From the NCBI RefSeq assembly GCF_900108395.1, contig NZ_FNXE01000011.1:1-64000 (forward strand): a stretch of 64,000 nucleotides of DNA, written 5' to 3'. Below, in pieces: positions 27,896 to 37,144 of the stretch. Position 1 is the first letter of the stretch; each line of letters begins with the position of its first letter. The notes beneath the pieces were generated by a model. That model was not told the origin of the DNA. It ran no database searches and was given only the letters and a program-made list of their open reading frames with translations. The translations under genes were made by a program, and so were the position numbers. Source of the DNA: Paenimyroides marinum (GTDB lineage: Bacteria > Bacteroidota > Bacteroidia > Flavobacteriales > Flavobacteriaceae).

Positions 27896-28735
27896 ATGAA
27901 GAAACTTTTAGTTGTAATTGGTCTTTTTTCATTTTTTGCATGTAGTAAAAACAGCTCGGTAAAAATGAAAGGATCAGACACAGAAGTAAACCTTGCGGTA
28001 AACCTTGCTGAAAAATATACTGAAATGAACAAAGATTTCAGTATAGCTATTTCGGGCGGGGGATCGGGACTGGGTATTACTTCGCTTTTGAATGGTCAGG
28101 CTGATATTGCCAACTCTTCGCGACCATTGTCAGATGAAGAAATAGAACAATTTAAAAACAAAGGGATCGAAATAAAAACAGTTGTTTTTGCTGAAGACGC
28201 AACCGCTTTTATTGTTCACAAAGAACTTCCTTTAGACGAAATTGATTTAGAAACATTGGGCAAAATTTTAGATGGTAAAATTAAAAACTGGTCTGAAATT
28301 ACATCACAAAACTTACCTATCAACATTTATGGTCGGCAAAGCAGCTCCGGAACCCATTCTTTTGTAAAGAAAAAATTAAAAATTGAATTTTCTAATGCTG
28401 CAAAAGAAATGACCGGAAATGCCCAGATTATAGAAGGCGTTAAAGCAGATAAATCGGGGATAGGTTACGTGGGTGCAGGTTATGTTGCACACGATCCTGC
28501 TGCCAATACTGCTATTAAAATTTTAAAGATTAAAGAAAATCCAACTTCCATAGCTTATTCTCCTATCGATGCCAATACAATAAACAGCAGTTTGTATTTT
28601 TTTCAACGACCTCTTTATCAATTTGTTTTAGCTGAATCGTGGGAAAAGGTAAAACCGTTTATAGACTTTGAAAAAAGCGAGAAAGGCAAAAAAATGATAG
28701 AGGAACACGGATATTATATTATAGAAGACAAGTAG
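27896..28735 (+). CDS. pstS: Phosphate ABC transporter substrate-binding lipoprotein PstS
   Basis: A 279-residue periplasmic phosphate-binding protein. A lipoprotein signal ends in LFSFFAC with lipid-attachment Cys16. The mature protein starts the PstS/SphX fold with MKGSDTEVNLAVNLAEKY; SGGGSGLGITSLLNGQADIANSSR and YGRQSSSGTHSFVKK are the phosphate-contacting loops. It is the short PstS class usual in Bacteroidota. First gene of pstSCAB, one base before pstC, with a candidate PhoB box upstream. Confidence 0.92.
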   Translation: MKKLLVVIGLFSFFACSKNSSVKMKGSDTEVNLAVNLAEKYTEMNKDFSIAISGGGSGLGITSLLNGQADIANSSRPLSDEEIEQFKNKGIEIKTVVFAEDATAFIVHKELPLDEIDLETLGKILDGKIKNWSEITSQNLPINIYGRQSSSGTHSFVKKKLKIEFSNAAKEMTGNAQIIEGVKADKSGIGYVGAGYVAHDPAANTAIKILKIKENPTSIAYSPIDANTINSSLYFFQRPLYQFVLAESWEKVKPFIDFEKSEKGKKMIEEHGYYIIEDK

Positions 28736-28736
28736 C

Positions 28737-29627
28737 ATGAGATACAGAACAAGAATATTAATTGATAAACTATTTAAAGGCATATTTAAAACCACAGGAT
28801 TTTTGGTTTTAGCTTTATTGGGCGGCATTTTTGCCATGTTGGTTTACAATTCGGTTTCGTTTTTTTTAGATATCAAACCATTAGATTTTATTACAGGAAT
28901 GGAATGGGCACCTACTGCGAAAGTACCTAAATACGGAATGTTGCCTTTAATCATTAGCACAACCTTTGTTACGCTGGGCGCAATGATTATTGCGATACCG
29001 TTAGGTATTGGTACAGCAGCTTTTATATCGGAATACGCCGGGAAACGTTTAAAGAATATTTTAAAACCGGCTATTGAAATGTTAGCGGCAATTCCGTCTG
29101 TAGTTATCGGATTTTTAGGAATTGTAGTTGTTAGTCCGGGAATCGCAAATATGGCAGATCTACCTAATGGATTAAATGCCTTAAACGGAGCTATTTTATT
29201 GGCGATTATGGCTTTACCAACTATTATCACGGTTGCCGAAGATGCCATACACGCAGTCCCCAACGCATATAAAGAAGCCAGTTACGGTGTAGGAGCTACC
29301 AAATGGCAAACGCTTAGAAAAGTAATTATTCCCGCAGCTGCACCCGGAATCATTGCAGCCGTAATGCTTGGTGTGGGGCGTGCAATTGGTGAAACAATGA
29401 CCGTTTTAATGGCAACCGGAAATGCTTCGTTAATTCCTTCCGGAATGTTTGATTCTGTTAAAACCATGACCGCTACCATTGCCATTGAAATGGGCGAGGT
29501 ACCTTATCAAACCACGCATTATTATGCCCTATACGCCATTGCTACCGTATTGTTCTTTATGACGTTATTTGCCAATTTGGTCGGAGAATTTTTTATAAAC
29601 CGTTTTAGAAAGTATCATGCAGTATAA
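28737..29627 (+). CDS. pstC: Phosphate ABC transporter permease PstC
   Basis: A 296-residue inner-membrane permease with six predicted helices. The binding-protein-dependent transport signature EASYGVGATKWQTLRKVIIPAAAPGI lies at about residues 180-205, and IPLGIGTAAFISEYAGKR is characteristic of PstC. It forms the phosphate channel with PstA. It starts one base after the pstS stop and overlaps pstA by 11 bases, so the genes are translationally coupled. Confidence 0.94.
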   Translation: MRYRTRILIDKLFKGIFKTTGFLVLALLGGIFAMLVYNSVSFFLDIKPLDFITGMEWAPTAKVPKYGMLPLIISTTFVTLGAMIIAIPLGIGTAAFISEYAGKRLKNILKPAIEMLAAIPSVVIGFLGIVVVSPGIANMADLPNGLNALNGAILLAIMALPTIITVAEDAIHAVPNAYKEASYGVGATKWQTLRKVIIPAAAPGIIAAVMLGVGRAIGETMTVLMATGNASLIPSGMFDSVKTMTATIAIEMGEVPYQTTHYYALYAIATVLFFMTLFANLVGEFFINRFRKYHAV

Positions 29628-30474
29628 AACCAATAAATTATCATCGGTTATAGAGTGGGGAACACTTTTATCAACCACGCTTATTGTATGTTTTTTCCTC
29701 ATCGTCATTATTTGGGAAATTGTATCAAAAGGAGCATCTTCTTTATCGTGGGAATTTATTTCAAAAGTTCCTTCTGAAGGAATGACAAAGGGCGGAATTT
29801 TAACGCCGATTATAGGAACCGTTCTTTTAACATTGATTACTGCTCTTTTTGCGATACCTTTTGGGGTTTGTTGTGCCATTTATCTGAATGAATATGCTGA
29901 AAACAACTGGTTAACAAGAACCATTCGTGCAGCGATCAGAAATTTATCGGGTGTACCTTCTATTATTTATGGATTGTTTGGTTTGGCATTGTTTGTTCAG
30001 GCATTACAATTTGGAACATCGCTTATTGCTGCAGGTTTAACCTTAGGATTACTGTCTTTACCGTATATTATAACAACAACCGAAGAGGCTTTAAAAAGGA
30101 TTCCAAACAGTACCCGGGAAGCAGCTCTGGCAGTTGGGGCAACAAAATTTGAAACCATTAAAGATGTGGTATTGCCATCGGCAATGTCAGGAATTTTAAC
30201 GGGTGTTGTCTTAACACTTTCTCGTGCAGCCGGCGAAACAGCACCTATTTTATTTACAGGGGCAGCATTTTACATAAACGGAAGCACCGGGTATATCAAT
30301 CAGGAATTTATGGCACTGCCTTATCATTTATATATGTTGTCAACACAGCATCAATCAATAGATCAGGTTCGTCCCATTGCTTACGGAACAGCATTGGTTC
30401 TTGTAATTGTGGTCTTTTTATTAAATCTAACGGCATTTTATATTCGTTATAAATACAGAAAAAATGAAAACTAA
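29617..30474 (+). CDS. pstA: Phosphate ABC transporter permease PstA
   Basis: A 285-residue inner-membrane permease, partner of PstC. The permease motif EAALAVGATKFETIKDVVLPSAMSGI is present, with IPFGVCCAIYLNEYAE in the second helix region and the PstA hallmark RAAGETAPILFTGAA. Overlaps pstC by 11 bases and pstB by 11 bases. Confidence 0.94.
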   Translation: MQYKTNKLSSVIEWGTLLSTTLIVCFFLIVIIWEIVSKGASSLSWEFISKVPSEGMTKGGILTPIIGTVLLTLITALFAIPFGVCCAIYLNEYAENNWLTRTIRAAIRNLSGVPSIIYGLFGLALFVQALQFGTSLIAAGLTLGLLSLPYIITTTEEALKRIPNSTREAALAVGATKFETIKDVVLPSAMSGILTGVVLTLSRAAGETAPILFTGAAFYINGSTGYINQEFMALPYHLYMLSTQHQSIDQVRPIAYGTALVLVIVVFLLNLTAFYIRYKYRKNEN

Positions 30475-31210
30475 ATTATCAGCAGAAAATTTAAACATTA
30501 GTTTTGGAGATAAGCAAGTGTTAAAAAATATCAATGTTTCTTTTGCAGAAAAAGAAATCACCGCATTAATTGGTCCTTCGGGCTGTGGAAAAAGTACTTT
30601 GTTAAGAAGTTTTAACCGCATGCATGATTTGTCGCCCGATGCCCATATTAACGGAATTTTACGTTTAGAAGATTTAGATTTATATGCCAAAAACGTGCCT
30701 GTAACCGAAATTAGAAAGCGTATTGGGATGGTTTTTCAAAAGGCGAATCCGTTTCCAAAAAGTATTTATGAAAACATTGCTTACGGACTAAAAATCAACA
30801 ATCTGCCTCATGATAAAGAAGTTATCCAGAAAGCGTTAGAGGAAGCTTATTTATGGGACGAAGTTAAAAACGATTTAAAAATGCCCGCCACGCGTTTATC
30901 TGGTGGACAGCAACAACGTTTGTGTATTGCCCGAGCCGTAGCTTTACGCCCTGAAGTTATTTTAATGGACGAACCTTGTTCTGCGTTAGATCCGGTAAGT
31001 ACCTTAAAAATAGAGGAACTAATCAAACATTTAAAGAAAAAATACACCATTGTTATTGTAACGCACAACATGCAGCAGGCACAACGCATTGCCGACAAAA
31101 CCGTATTTATGTATTTAGGCGAAGTAAAAGAAGAAGGAATTACCAGCGATATTTTCAACCACCCTAAAAATGAAATGACCTCAAATTACATTAACGGTCA
31201 TTTTGGTTAA
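30464..31210 (+). CDS. pstB: Phosphate ABC transporter ATP-binding protein PstB
   Basis: A 248-residue ATPase energising phosphate uptake. Walker A GPSGCGKST (residues 37-45), Q-loop MVFQKANPFPKSIYEN (the PFPKSI sequence is PstB-specific), signature LSGGQQQRLCIARA and Walker B ILMDEPCSALDP, and the switch His in VTHNMQQA are intact. It is the last gene: phoU, commonly next to pstB, does not follow; instead a terminator and a convergent glycosyltransferase gene come next. Confidence 0.95.
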   Translation: MKTKLSAENLNISFGDKQVLKNINVSFAEKEITALIGPSGCGKSTLLRSFNRMHDLSPDAHINGILRLEDLDLYAKNVPVTEIRKRIGMVFQKANPFPKSIYENIAYGLKINNLPHDKEVIQKALEEAYLWDEVKNDLKMPATRLSGGQQQRLCIARAVALRPEVILMDEPCSALDPVSTLKIEELIKHLKKKYTIVIVTHNMQQAQRIADKTVFMYLGEVKEEGITSDIFNHPKNEMTSNYINGHFG

Positions 31211-31240
31211 TTATATTATTTTTTTGCATTGGGTGTTAAA

Positions 31241-31271
31241 AAAGGAGTTTACATTATTTGTAAACTCCTTT
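31241..31271. terminator. Bidirectional terminator after pstB
   Basis: 12-bp stem AAAGGAGTTTAC (31241-31252) / GTAAACTCCTTT (31260-31271), A-rich on the left and T-rich on the right, between convergent genes. Confidence 0.85.
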
Positions 31272-31274
31272 GTT

Positions 31275-32558
31275 TTACATATTTTTCAGAATACCTGATA
31301 ATTTCTCCGTAAGTTTTTTGCGACTGTAATATTGTAAACCAATACCATAAATTCTTAAATTCTTGTCTTGATATTGATGATAACAACTGAGAATATATTC
31401 TTTTACTGCTTCTAAATCATCATAGTGAAAATAGTTGCCACAATTTGTATTCTTTATGATTTGTTCCACATCACTTTCTTTGGGACCAATGGCTAAAACA
31501 GGTCGTTCGGCAGCCATGTATTCAAATAATTTTCCCGGAATGATTCCTCTGGTTTCAAATGAGTCTATTTCTATCAATAACAATATTTGCGAACTGCGTT
31601 GGTATTTTAAAGCTTCGGTATGTGGTACATATCCTTTTAAATCAAGATAATCATCGAGCCTGAATTCTTTAATTGTCTCAATAATTTCGGGGCTTACTTT
31701 ACCAATTAACCGTAATTGAAAATCTTTTTTAAACTGTTTATTTTCCTTTAAAATTTCTTTAAATGCTTTCCATAAAATTCTTGGATTGCGTTTAGAAAGC
31801 AACGATCCAATATGGCTTATTGTAAATTTTTCATCTAATGCTGGTTTTTCAATTGTTTCAATATCGTAACCATTGGTAATTACATGAATTGGCTTTGAAG
31901 TGATCGCTTCAAATTCTTTCTTTGTGGTGTTACTTGTGATAATGACGGCATTGGCTTTCGTTAAAACATCACGTTCCAAATCTTTGTGTTTTTGGGCAGA
32001 TTTTTCTGTCAGTTTTAATTCTTTATGATAACCAATAGATGTCCATGGGTCTCTGAAATCGGCAATCCATTGAACAGAAAATCGTTTTTGTAATTCCATT
32101 CCGATCAAGTGCATGCTGTGTGGCGGACCCGTGGTAATTACAATATCTACAGGATTTTTTTTGATATAATCAGATAAATAACTAACCGACGGGTTTACCC
32201 AGCCAATACGGGCATCGGGTATAAAAAAATTTCCACGAACATATAACAGCAGTTTTTCAATAAAAGACTGCTTTTTCTTCTCTGTTATAATTCCCGAACT
32301 AATGGTTTGTGTGCTTTTATTCGAAAAAAACGCTGCCAATTTATACGGTTCCTTAATGGGTTGTTTTAAAATGGTTACGTCTTTTCTTACCTCGTTTACT
32401 AAATCATTATCAATTATGGGATAAGCGGCATTTTCAGGAACATAAACAATAGGTTCTATATCAAAATCGGGCAGATATTTTACAAATTTTAGCCACCGCT
32501 GTACCCCCGGGCCTCCAGCCGGAGGCCAATAATACGCTATGATAAGTACTTTTTTCAT
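31275..32558 (-). CDS. Glycosyltransferase family 4-type protein
   Basis: A 427-residue GT-B fold enzyme, cytoplasmic or membrane-associated. The N-terminal AYYWPPAGGPGVQRWLKFVKY holds the donor-domain glycine loop; in the C-terminal half FTISHIGSLLSKRNPRILWKAF and RGIIPGKLFEYMAAERPVLAI (the E-x7-E-like nucleotide-sugar region) are typical of family 4. Sugar and acceptor are unknown. It lies 29 bases after the YfhO gene on the same strand; YfhO proteins work on glycosylated envelope polymers in other bacteria, so the two may act together. Confidence 0.88.
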   Translation of the reverse strand: MKKVLIIAYYWPPAGGPGVQRWLKFVKYLPDFDIEPIVYVPENAAYPIIDNDLVNEVRKDVTILKQPIKEPYKLAAFFSNKSTQTISSGIITEKKKQSFIEKLLLYVRGNFFIPDARIGWVNPSVSYLSDYIKKNPVDIVITTGPPHSMHLIGMELQKRFSVQWIADFRDPWTSIGYHKELKLTEKSAQKHKDLERDVLTKANAVIITSNTTKKEFEAITSKPIHVITNGYDIETIEKPALDEKFTISHIGSLLSKRNPRILWKAFKEILKENKQFKKDFQLRLIGKVSPEIIETIKEFRLDDYLDLKGYVPHTEALKYQRSSQILLLIEIDSFETRGIIPGKLFEYMAAERPVLAIGPKESDVEQIIKNTNCGNYFHYDDLEAVKEYILSCYHQYQDKNLRIYGIGLQYYSRKKLTEKLSGILKNM

Positions 32559-32587
32559 AAGTAAGGAAAATTCCTAATTTGAATGAA

Positions 32588-35029
32588 TTATATTTCTTCT
32601 GCTTTATTTATCTTTTTTCGTAATCCAAAGTACAACCCCAAAACAATAACCAATAATGCAACAATAGAAACGATTAGTGAAATGGCACTTCCGGTTTTTA
32701 CAACTTCCGGTTCAAACGAAAACACAATGGTGTGATTGCCTGCCGGTATATTTAATCCGCGTAAGGTATAGTTTACTTCAATCATTTCAGCCGGATTTCC
32801 ATCAATGGTAATATTCCATCCCTTTGGATAATAAACCTCTGAGAATACTGCAAATCCATCAGCTTTATTGTTTGACTGATACTCCAATTTATTCGGTTGA
32901 TAATTCGTTAACTTAATTTGTGAGAGGCTGTCAACACTGAAATTGGTTTTTGAAAGATTGATATTGTCGTAAACCAAAGCAGTTTCCTTAGATTTGAACG
33001 ATTTCATAGCGTTCATCATTTCGTCGGCATTGGCAACTTTCTGAATATTTTTTACAAACCATGCATTACCATTTGCATCAGGGTTTTGTAATGGAATATC
33101 CTGACCTTGTTCATCTTTACCTATGACATATTTTATATTCAGCATATTTAACACTTCTATGTTTTGCTGTGCAATTTGGTAATCGTATAAATCCTGGATC
33201 TTTTTTGGTTTAGCGGCATGATATCCACCTAACGAATGATGAAAATACGAACTGCGTGCACTGCTGAAACCACCTTGCTGTTCAAAAACCCGGAACTGAG
33301 ATTTATCTGACAAAATATGCTGGTCTGCAGGTGTTGCCTGAAAAGGCTGTTCCACCATGTGTTTAGCAACAAAATTATCTTTATTTACATAATTGGTATC
33401 GATTAAAACCAAATCAATTACGCCTAAAATTCCAATAATAATAACGGCTGTTTTGCCTTGTAATTTTTGTTTGTTAACGGCAAATAAAGCTCCAGCTGCT
33501 AAAGCAACAAAAATAAATGTTCTTAATAAATCATCGGTGTACATTGATTTACGATCGTTAATTAAAGCTTTGATAAAACCTGAACCTCCGTCTTGAAAAA
33601 CCTGTGAATAATAAGAATCATTCGCTCCTTCAAATCCCATGGTAGCTTTTAATACAAATAAAAGAGCAATGATTCCTGCAAATACCATTCCCGATTTTTT
33701 GAGAGCATCTAATTGCTGTTCTTTAGTTGTTTTGAAAAATGCTTGCAACCCTAAAATTGCTAAAACAGGGAAACATAATTCGGCAATTACCTGGATAGAT
33801 GTTATTGCCCGGAATTTATTGTAAAGCGGTAAATTATCAATTAAAAAATCAGTTAAAAAGAAGTTGTGTCCCCACGATAAAACAATAGAGCATATTGCTC
33901 CTGCACCCAGATAATATTTTACTTTACGATTATCTACAAAAAAGCATAAAACAGCCAAAAACAGTACTACTGCACCAATATACGCCGGAGCAGCGACAAT
34001 GGGCTGCTTACCCCAATAAGTGGGTGCGTGGTCTGCGAATTGCTGAGCCGGAGAAGGATCATATCCTTGCGATAACAAAAAGTTAGAAACAAATTTGTAC
34101 GTATTTGAATTGGTTCCGATATTTTCTCCGTTTCCACCGCCCATAATCCTTGGAACCAATAAATTAAAGGTTTCAAATATGCCGTAGCTGTATTCGGTAA
34201 TGTACTCGTGGGTCATGGCATTGGCAGAAGCCTTGGGAGCTCCGTCGGGTGCAATGGTCAGTTCGCTATCGCTTCGGGTACTGAATTGGGCGTATTCTGA
34301 TGTTGCCATTAAGTTGGTGGCATTCAATCCAATCGCAAAAATTCCGGCAACAATAAAAACTCCGAACATTTTTAATAAAGACGAAATCTCTTTTTGTTTA
34401 ATGTAATATACTGAATAATAAACACATACACCAATTAAAAACAACAACAGATAGTATGTCATTTGAAAGTGATTGGCAGAAATTTCCAAAGCTGCTGCAA
34501 CCATTGTAAGGATTCCTCCCAATATATATTTCTTTCTAAAAACCAAATGTACACCTGCTAAAACCAATGGCATATAAGCAATTGCGTGTGCTTTAGCATT
34601 GTGTCCTGCCCCTAAAATAACAATGAGGTAAGTGGAAAACCCAAATAATAATGCACCTATAAAAGCTTTTAACGGTTTTACTTTATAGGTTAAAAGCAAC
34701 AGGTAAAATCCTATGAAATACAGAAAAACATAATCTGCCGGACGAGGAAGAAAACGAATTACATAATCTAACTGCTTGATGTAATTATGTGGATATTTTG
34801 CTCCTAACTGATAGGTTGGCATTCCGCCGAAAGCGTTGTTAACCCAATAGGTTTCTTCGTGATGCGTTTGACGAAAATCGTTCAATTCTTTAGCCATTCC
34901 GGTATATTGAACAATATCAGACTGAAAGATCTGCTTACCCGAAAGTACCGGGTAAAAATAAGCTAAAGAAACAACTATAAAACCCACCATTGCTAAAATA
35001 TGCGGCACATAGTTTTTAATATTTTTCAT
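32588..35029 (-). CDS. YfhO-family multi-spanning membrane protein
   Basis: An 813-residue membrane protein. A first helix (about 10-30) is followed by the periplasmic loop YFYPVLSGKQIFQSDIVQYTG and then a dozen hydrophobic helices; the C-terminal 250 residues form a soluble domain with FRVFEQQGGFSSARSSYF and YPKGWNITIDGNPAEMIEVN, then a final helix pair. This matches YfhO, a GT-C-like family: Bacillus YfhO and Listeria homologues take part in teichoic-acid glycosylation. In Bacteroidota the role is unknown. It is the first gene of a two-gene unit with the glycosyltransferase. Confidence 0.88.
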   Translation of the reverse strand: MKNIKNYVPHILAMVGFIVVSLAYFYPVLSGKQIFQSDIVQYTGMAKELNDFRQTHHEETYWVNNAFGGMPTYQLGAKYPHNYIKQLDYVIRFLPRPADYVFLYFIGFYLLLLTYKVKPLKAFIGALLFGFSTYLIVILGAGHNAKAHAIAYMPLVLAGVHLVFRKKYILGGILTMVAAALEISANHFQMTYYLLLFLIGVCVYYSVYYIKQKEISSLLKMFGVFIVAGIFAIGLNATNLMATSEYAQFSTRSDSELTIAPDGAPKASANAMTHEYITEYSYGIFETFNLLVPRIMGGGNGENIGTNSNTYKFVSNFLLSQGYDPSPAQQFADHAPTYWGKQPIVAAPAYIGAVVLFLAVLCFFVDNRKVKYYLGAGAICSIVLSWGHNFFLTDFLIDNLPLYNKFRAITSIQVIAELCFPVLAILGLQAFFKTTKEQQLDALKKSGMVFAGIIALLFVLKATMGFEGANDSYYSQVFQDGGSGFIKALINDRKSMYTDDLLRTFIFVALAAGALFAVNKQKLQGKTAVIIIGILGVIDLVLIDTNYVNKDNFVAKHMVEQPFQATPADQHILSDKSQFRVFEQQGGFSSARSSYFHHSLGGYHAAKPKKIQDLYDYQIAQQNIEVLNMLNIKYVIGKDEQGQDIPLQNPDANGNAWFVKNIQKVANADEMMNAMKSFKSKETALVYDNINLSKTNFSVDSLSQIKLTNYQPNKLEYQSNNKADGFAVFSEVYYPKGWNITIDGNPAEMIEVNYTLRGLNIPAGNHTIVFSFEPEVVKTGSAISLIVSIVALLVIVLGLYFGLRKKINKAEEI

Positions 35030-35081
35030 AGTACACTATTTTGAGGTTAAATGTACTTATTATTTGGGAAAGGATAAAAAA

Positions 35082-35104
35082 AAAGTCTTGCATTGCAAGA
35101 CTTT
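35082..35104 (-). terminator. Intrinsic terminator after the DUF4834 gene
   Basis: 10-bp stem AAAGTCTTGC (35082-35091) / GCAAGACTTT (35095-35104), three-base loop; a run of A on plus to the left gives the U tract on the minus transcript. Confidence 0.75.
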
Positions 35105-35109
35105 AATAA

Positions 35110-35370
35110 CTATTCTATTTCCTCGTAATCGATATATTCACCTACTTTCTTTTTTTCTTTAGGAATTTTGTTTTGCTTTAATTCCGTTTCAAAAGTATTG
35201 GGTTCTGTTTGCCGGTTGTATTGATTTTGATAAGCTTGTTGTTGTTTTTCAAAGTTTTCTGTAACCTTACTCACTGCTTTGTTTAGCAAATAAGGGGCAA
35301 AAAGTTTAAACGCAAACTTAAACAAATAGTAAATCAATACTATAATTAAAATTGTGTTTATAAATCTCAT
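35110..35370 (-). CDS. Small membrane protein, DUF4834-like
   Basis: With ATG 35370 it has 86 residues: one N-terminal transmembrane helix (RFINTILIIVLIYYLFKFAF), then a charged region with Q/N/K and a C-terminal KVGEYIDYEEIE. The pattern of one helix plus an acidic 'GEYIDYEE' tail is what I recall for DUF4834 proteins of flavobacteria. The frame also opens at 35421 but the extra 17 residues are not helix-like or conserved in my memory. It lies between the YfhO gene and divergent hemN. Function unknown. Confidence 0.7.
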   Translation of the reverse strand: MRFINTILIIVLIYYLFKFAFKLFAPYLLNKAVSKVTENFEKQQQAYQNQYNRQTEPNTFETELKQNKIPKEKKKVGEYIDYEEIE

Positions 35371-35482
35371 AAAAGCCGCATAATTATTTAATGATTCAAA
35401 TTTGATGTTCAAATATATCACTTTTAGACCTATTTTTTCTTATAGAAATCTTAAAGTTGAAGAATCGTTTTACTTTTTCAAC

Positions 35483-35506
35483 ATGACAAATATCAGTGTT
35501 TATCAT
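35483..35506 (+). promoter_or_regulatory. Candidate FNR/CRP-type site before hemN
   Basis: Imperfect 24-base palindrome with outer arms ATGA/TCAT and inner AAA/TTT, centred at about 35494.5, close to -38 from the start implied by the TACTTTTG box. The promoter lacks a TTTG -33 box, as activator-dependent promoters often do. Confidence 0.35.
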
Positions 35507-35518
35507 CTACAGAAAAGA

Positions 35519-35526
35519 TACTTTTG
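35519..35526 (+). promoter_or_regulatory. -7 promoter element TACTTTTG for hemN
   Basis: TAnnTTTG match 16 bases before the hemN ATG; no -33 TTTG. Confidence 0.55.
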
Positions 35527-35542
35527 CCTGAAAGTATAGGCA

Positions 35543-36901
35543 ATGAATTCTTTAGTAAAAAAATACAATATTCCAGGTCCAAGATATACAAGTTACCCAA
35601 CGGTGCCTTTCTGGAATCAAGACCATTTTTCAAAAAATAAATGGATTAAAAGTTTAAATAAAAGCTTTAAATCAACGAATTTAACAGAAGGAATATCAAT
35701 ATATATACATTTACCTTATTGTGAAAGTTTGTGTACATTTTGCGGTTGTCACAAATACATTACCAAACGCCACGAAGTTGAACAACCTTATATTGATGCC
35801 GTTCTTAAAGAATGGCAATTATACCTGGATTTATTAGTTGAAAAACCAATTATTAAAGAGTTACATTTAGGCGGTGGTACGCCTACGTTTTTTAACAGTT
35901 CAGCATTAAAAAGATTGATTGATAGCATTTTCGTTGTAGCAGGTAAACATGCAAATCTAGAAATGAGTTTTGAAGGACATCCCAATAATACCACCCAAAA
36001 ACACCTGCAAACTTTGTATGATTTAGGTTTTACAAGAGTTAGTTTTGGCGTACAGGATTATGACGAAAAAGTACAAAAAGCCATTCACCGCGTACAATCT
36101 TTCAGCAAAGTAGAAGAAGTAACTAAAACAGCTCGTGCTATAGGTTATCAATCTATTTCTCACGATATTATTTACGGATTGCCTTTTCAAACGTTAAACA
36201 GTATTGAGGATACCATTAAAAAAACATCGCAATTGAACCCGGACCGAATTTCGTTTTATTCTTATGCGCATGTTCCCTGGATAAAAGGCAACGGACAACG
36301 TGGTTTTAAAGATACCGACATTCCTAAAGATGATGAAAAACGATTGTTATATGAAACCGGCAGAAACATGCTGCAATCACATGATTATTATGAAATTGGT
36401 ATGGATCATTTTTCAAAGACTTCAGATAATTTGTACAAATCGTTTAAAAACAACACATTGCACAGAAACTTTATGGGATACACACCGTTTAAAACAACAG
36501 TTATGATTGGTTTGGGAGCTTCGGCGATTGCTGATTGTGAAACAGCTTTTGCTCAAAATGAAAAAAACATTACCGCTTATCTAAAACGAATAGAAAATAA
36601 TGAATTACCTGTTGTAAAAGGTCATATTTTATTGGGAGAAGACGTAATTTTAAGACATGCCATTTCTGATATTATTTGTAAATTTAAAACCAATTTGTCA
36701 AACGTTTACAGTATTATTCCTGAAGATGTTTTAATGAAACGGTTGTCAGAGTTTTTAAAAGATGATTTAATCATCATAAACAACGATCAATTAACTGTTA
36801 CCGATTTGGGAAAAACATTTGTACGTAATATTTGCATGGCATTTGATGAATATTTAATTAAAAACCAGCCAAAAACACAACTTTTTTCAATGACTATTTA
36901 A
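35543..36901 (+). CDS. hemN: Oxygen-independent coproporphyrinogen III oxidase HemN
   Basis: A 452-residue radical SAM enzyme making protoporphyrinogen IX from coproporphyrinogen III in haem synthesis without oxygen. The start SLVKKYNIPGPRYTSYPTVPFW is specific to true HemN (as opposed to HemW). The iron-sulfur cluster cysteines are Cys60, Cys64 and Cys67, with the extra Cys69 of the HemN CxxxCxxCxC pattern. GGGTPTF and ISFYSYAHVPWIKGNGQRG are also HemN-specific. Length matches the E. coli enzyme. It precedes a small gene by nine bases and has an FNR-like palindrome upstream, suggesting oxygen-responsive control. Confidence 0.95.
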   Translation: MNSLVKKYNIPGPRYTSYPTVPFWNQDHFSKNKWIKSLNKSFKSTNLTEGISIYIHLPYCESLCTFCGCHKYITKRHEVEQPYIDAVLKEWQLYLDLLVEKPIIKELHLGGGTPTFFNSSALKRLIDSIFVVAGKHANLEMSFEGHPNNTTQKHLQTLYDLGFTRVSFGVQDYDEKVQKAIHRVQSFSKVEEVTKTARAIGYQSISHDIIYGLPFQTLNSIEDTIKKTSQLNPDRISFYSYAHVPWIKGNGQRGFKDTDIPKDDEKRLLYETGRNMLQSHDYYEIGMDHFSKTSDNLYKSFKNNTLHRNFMGYTPFKTTVMIGLGASAIADCETAFAQNEKNITAYLKRIENNELPVVKGHILLGEDVILRHAISDIICKFKTNLSNVYSIIPEDVLMKRLSEFLKDDLIIINNDQLTVTDLGKTFVRNICMAFDEYLIKNQPKTQLFSMTI

Positions 36902-36910
36902 TTAGGAAAT

Positions 36911-37144
36911 ATGGATTTAATACGGGAAATAGAACAAAAATACAAACTGATATTTACAGAAAATGCTCATTTGAACCTTTGTTTTGTTTCGCAAAATAAC
37001 GAGCTCCGCAATGAATTTAAACAGTTTTTTACGCCAACAGATTTAGAGTTTTTTATAAAATCATTTAACAAAAATAAAATAGAATTGCCCAATACAGTTG
37101 AATTGTTTTGGGCAATGGTTTATAAAGGTCAAATGATGAAATAA
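36911..37144 (+). CDS. Uncharacterised 77-residue protein downstream of hemN
   Basis: Not recognised. A small, soluble, mainly helical-looking protein (DLIREIEQKYKLIFTENAHL...LRNEFKQFFTPTDLEFFIKS) with no cysteine cluster or signal peptide; its single cysteine is in LNLCFVSQNN. Nine bases after hemN on the same strand, so probably co-transcribed, and it ends next to the stop of the convergent oxidoreductase gene. A start a little upstream is not available. Whether it is linked to anaerobic metabolism is open. Confidence 0.6.
   Translation: MDLIREIEQKYKLIFTENAHLNLCFVSQNNELRNEFKQFFTPTDLEFFIKSFNKNKIELPNTVELFWAMVYKGQMMK

Noticed and set aside
29617..31210. Long minus-strand frames opposite pstC, pstA and pstB
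   Set aside because: Shadows of well-conserved genes; no promoter or plausible domain on the minus strand.
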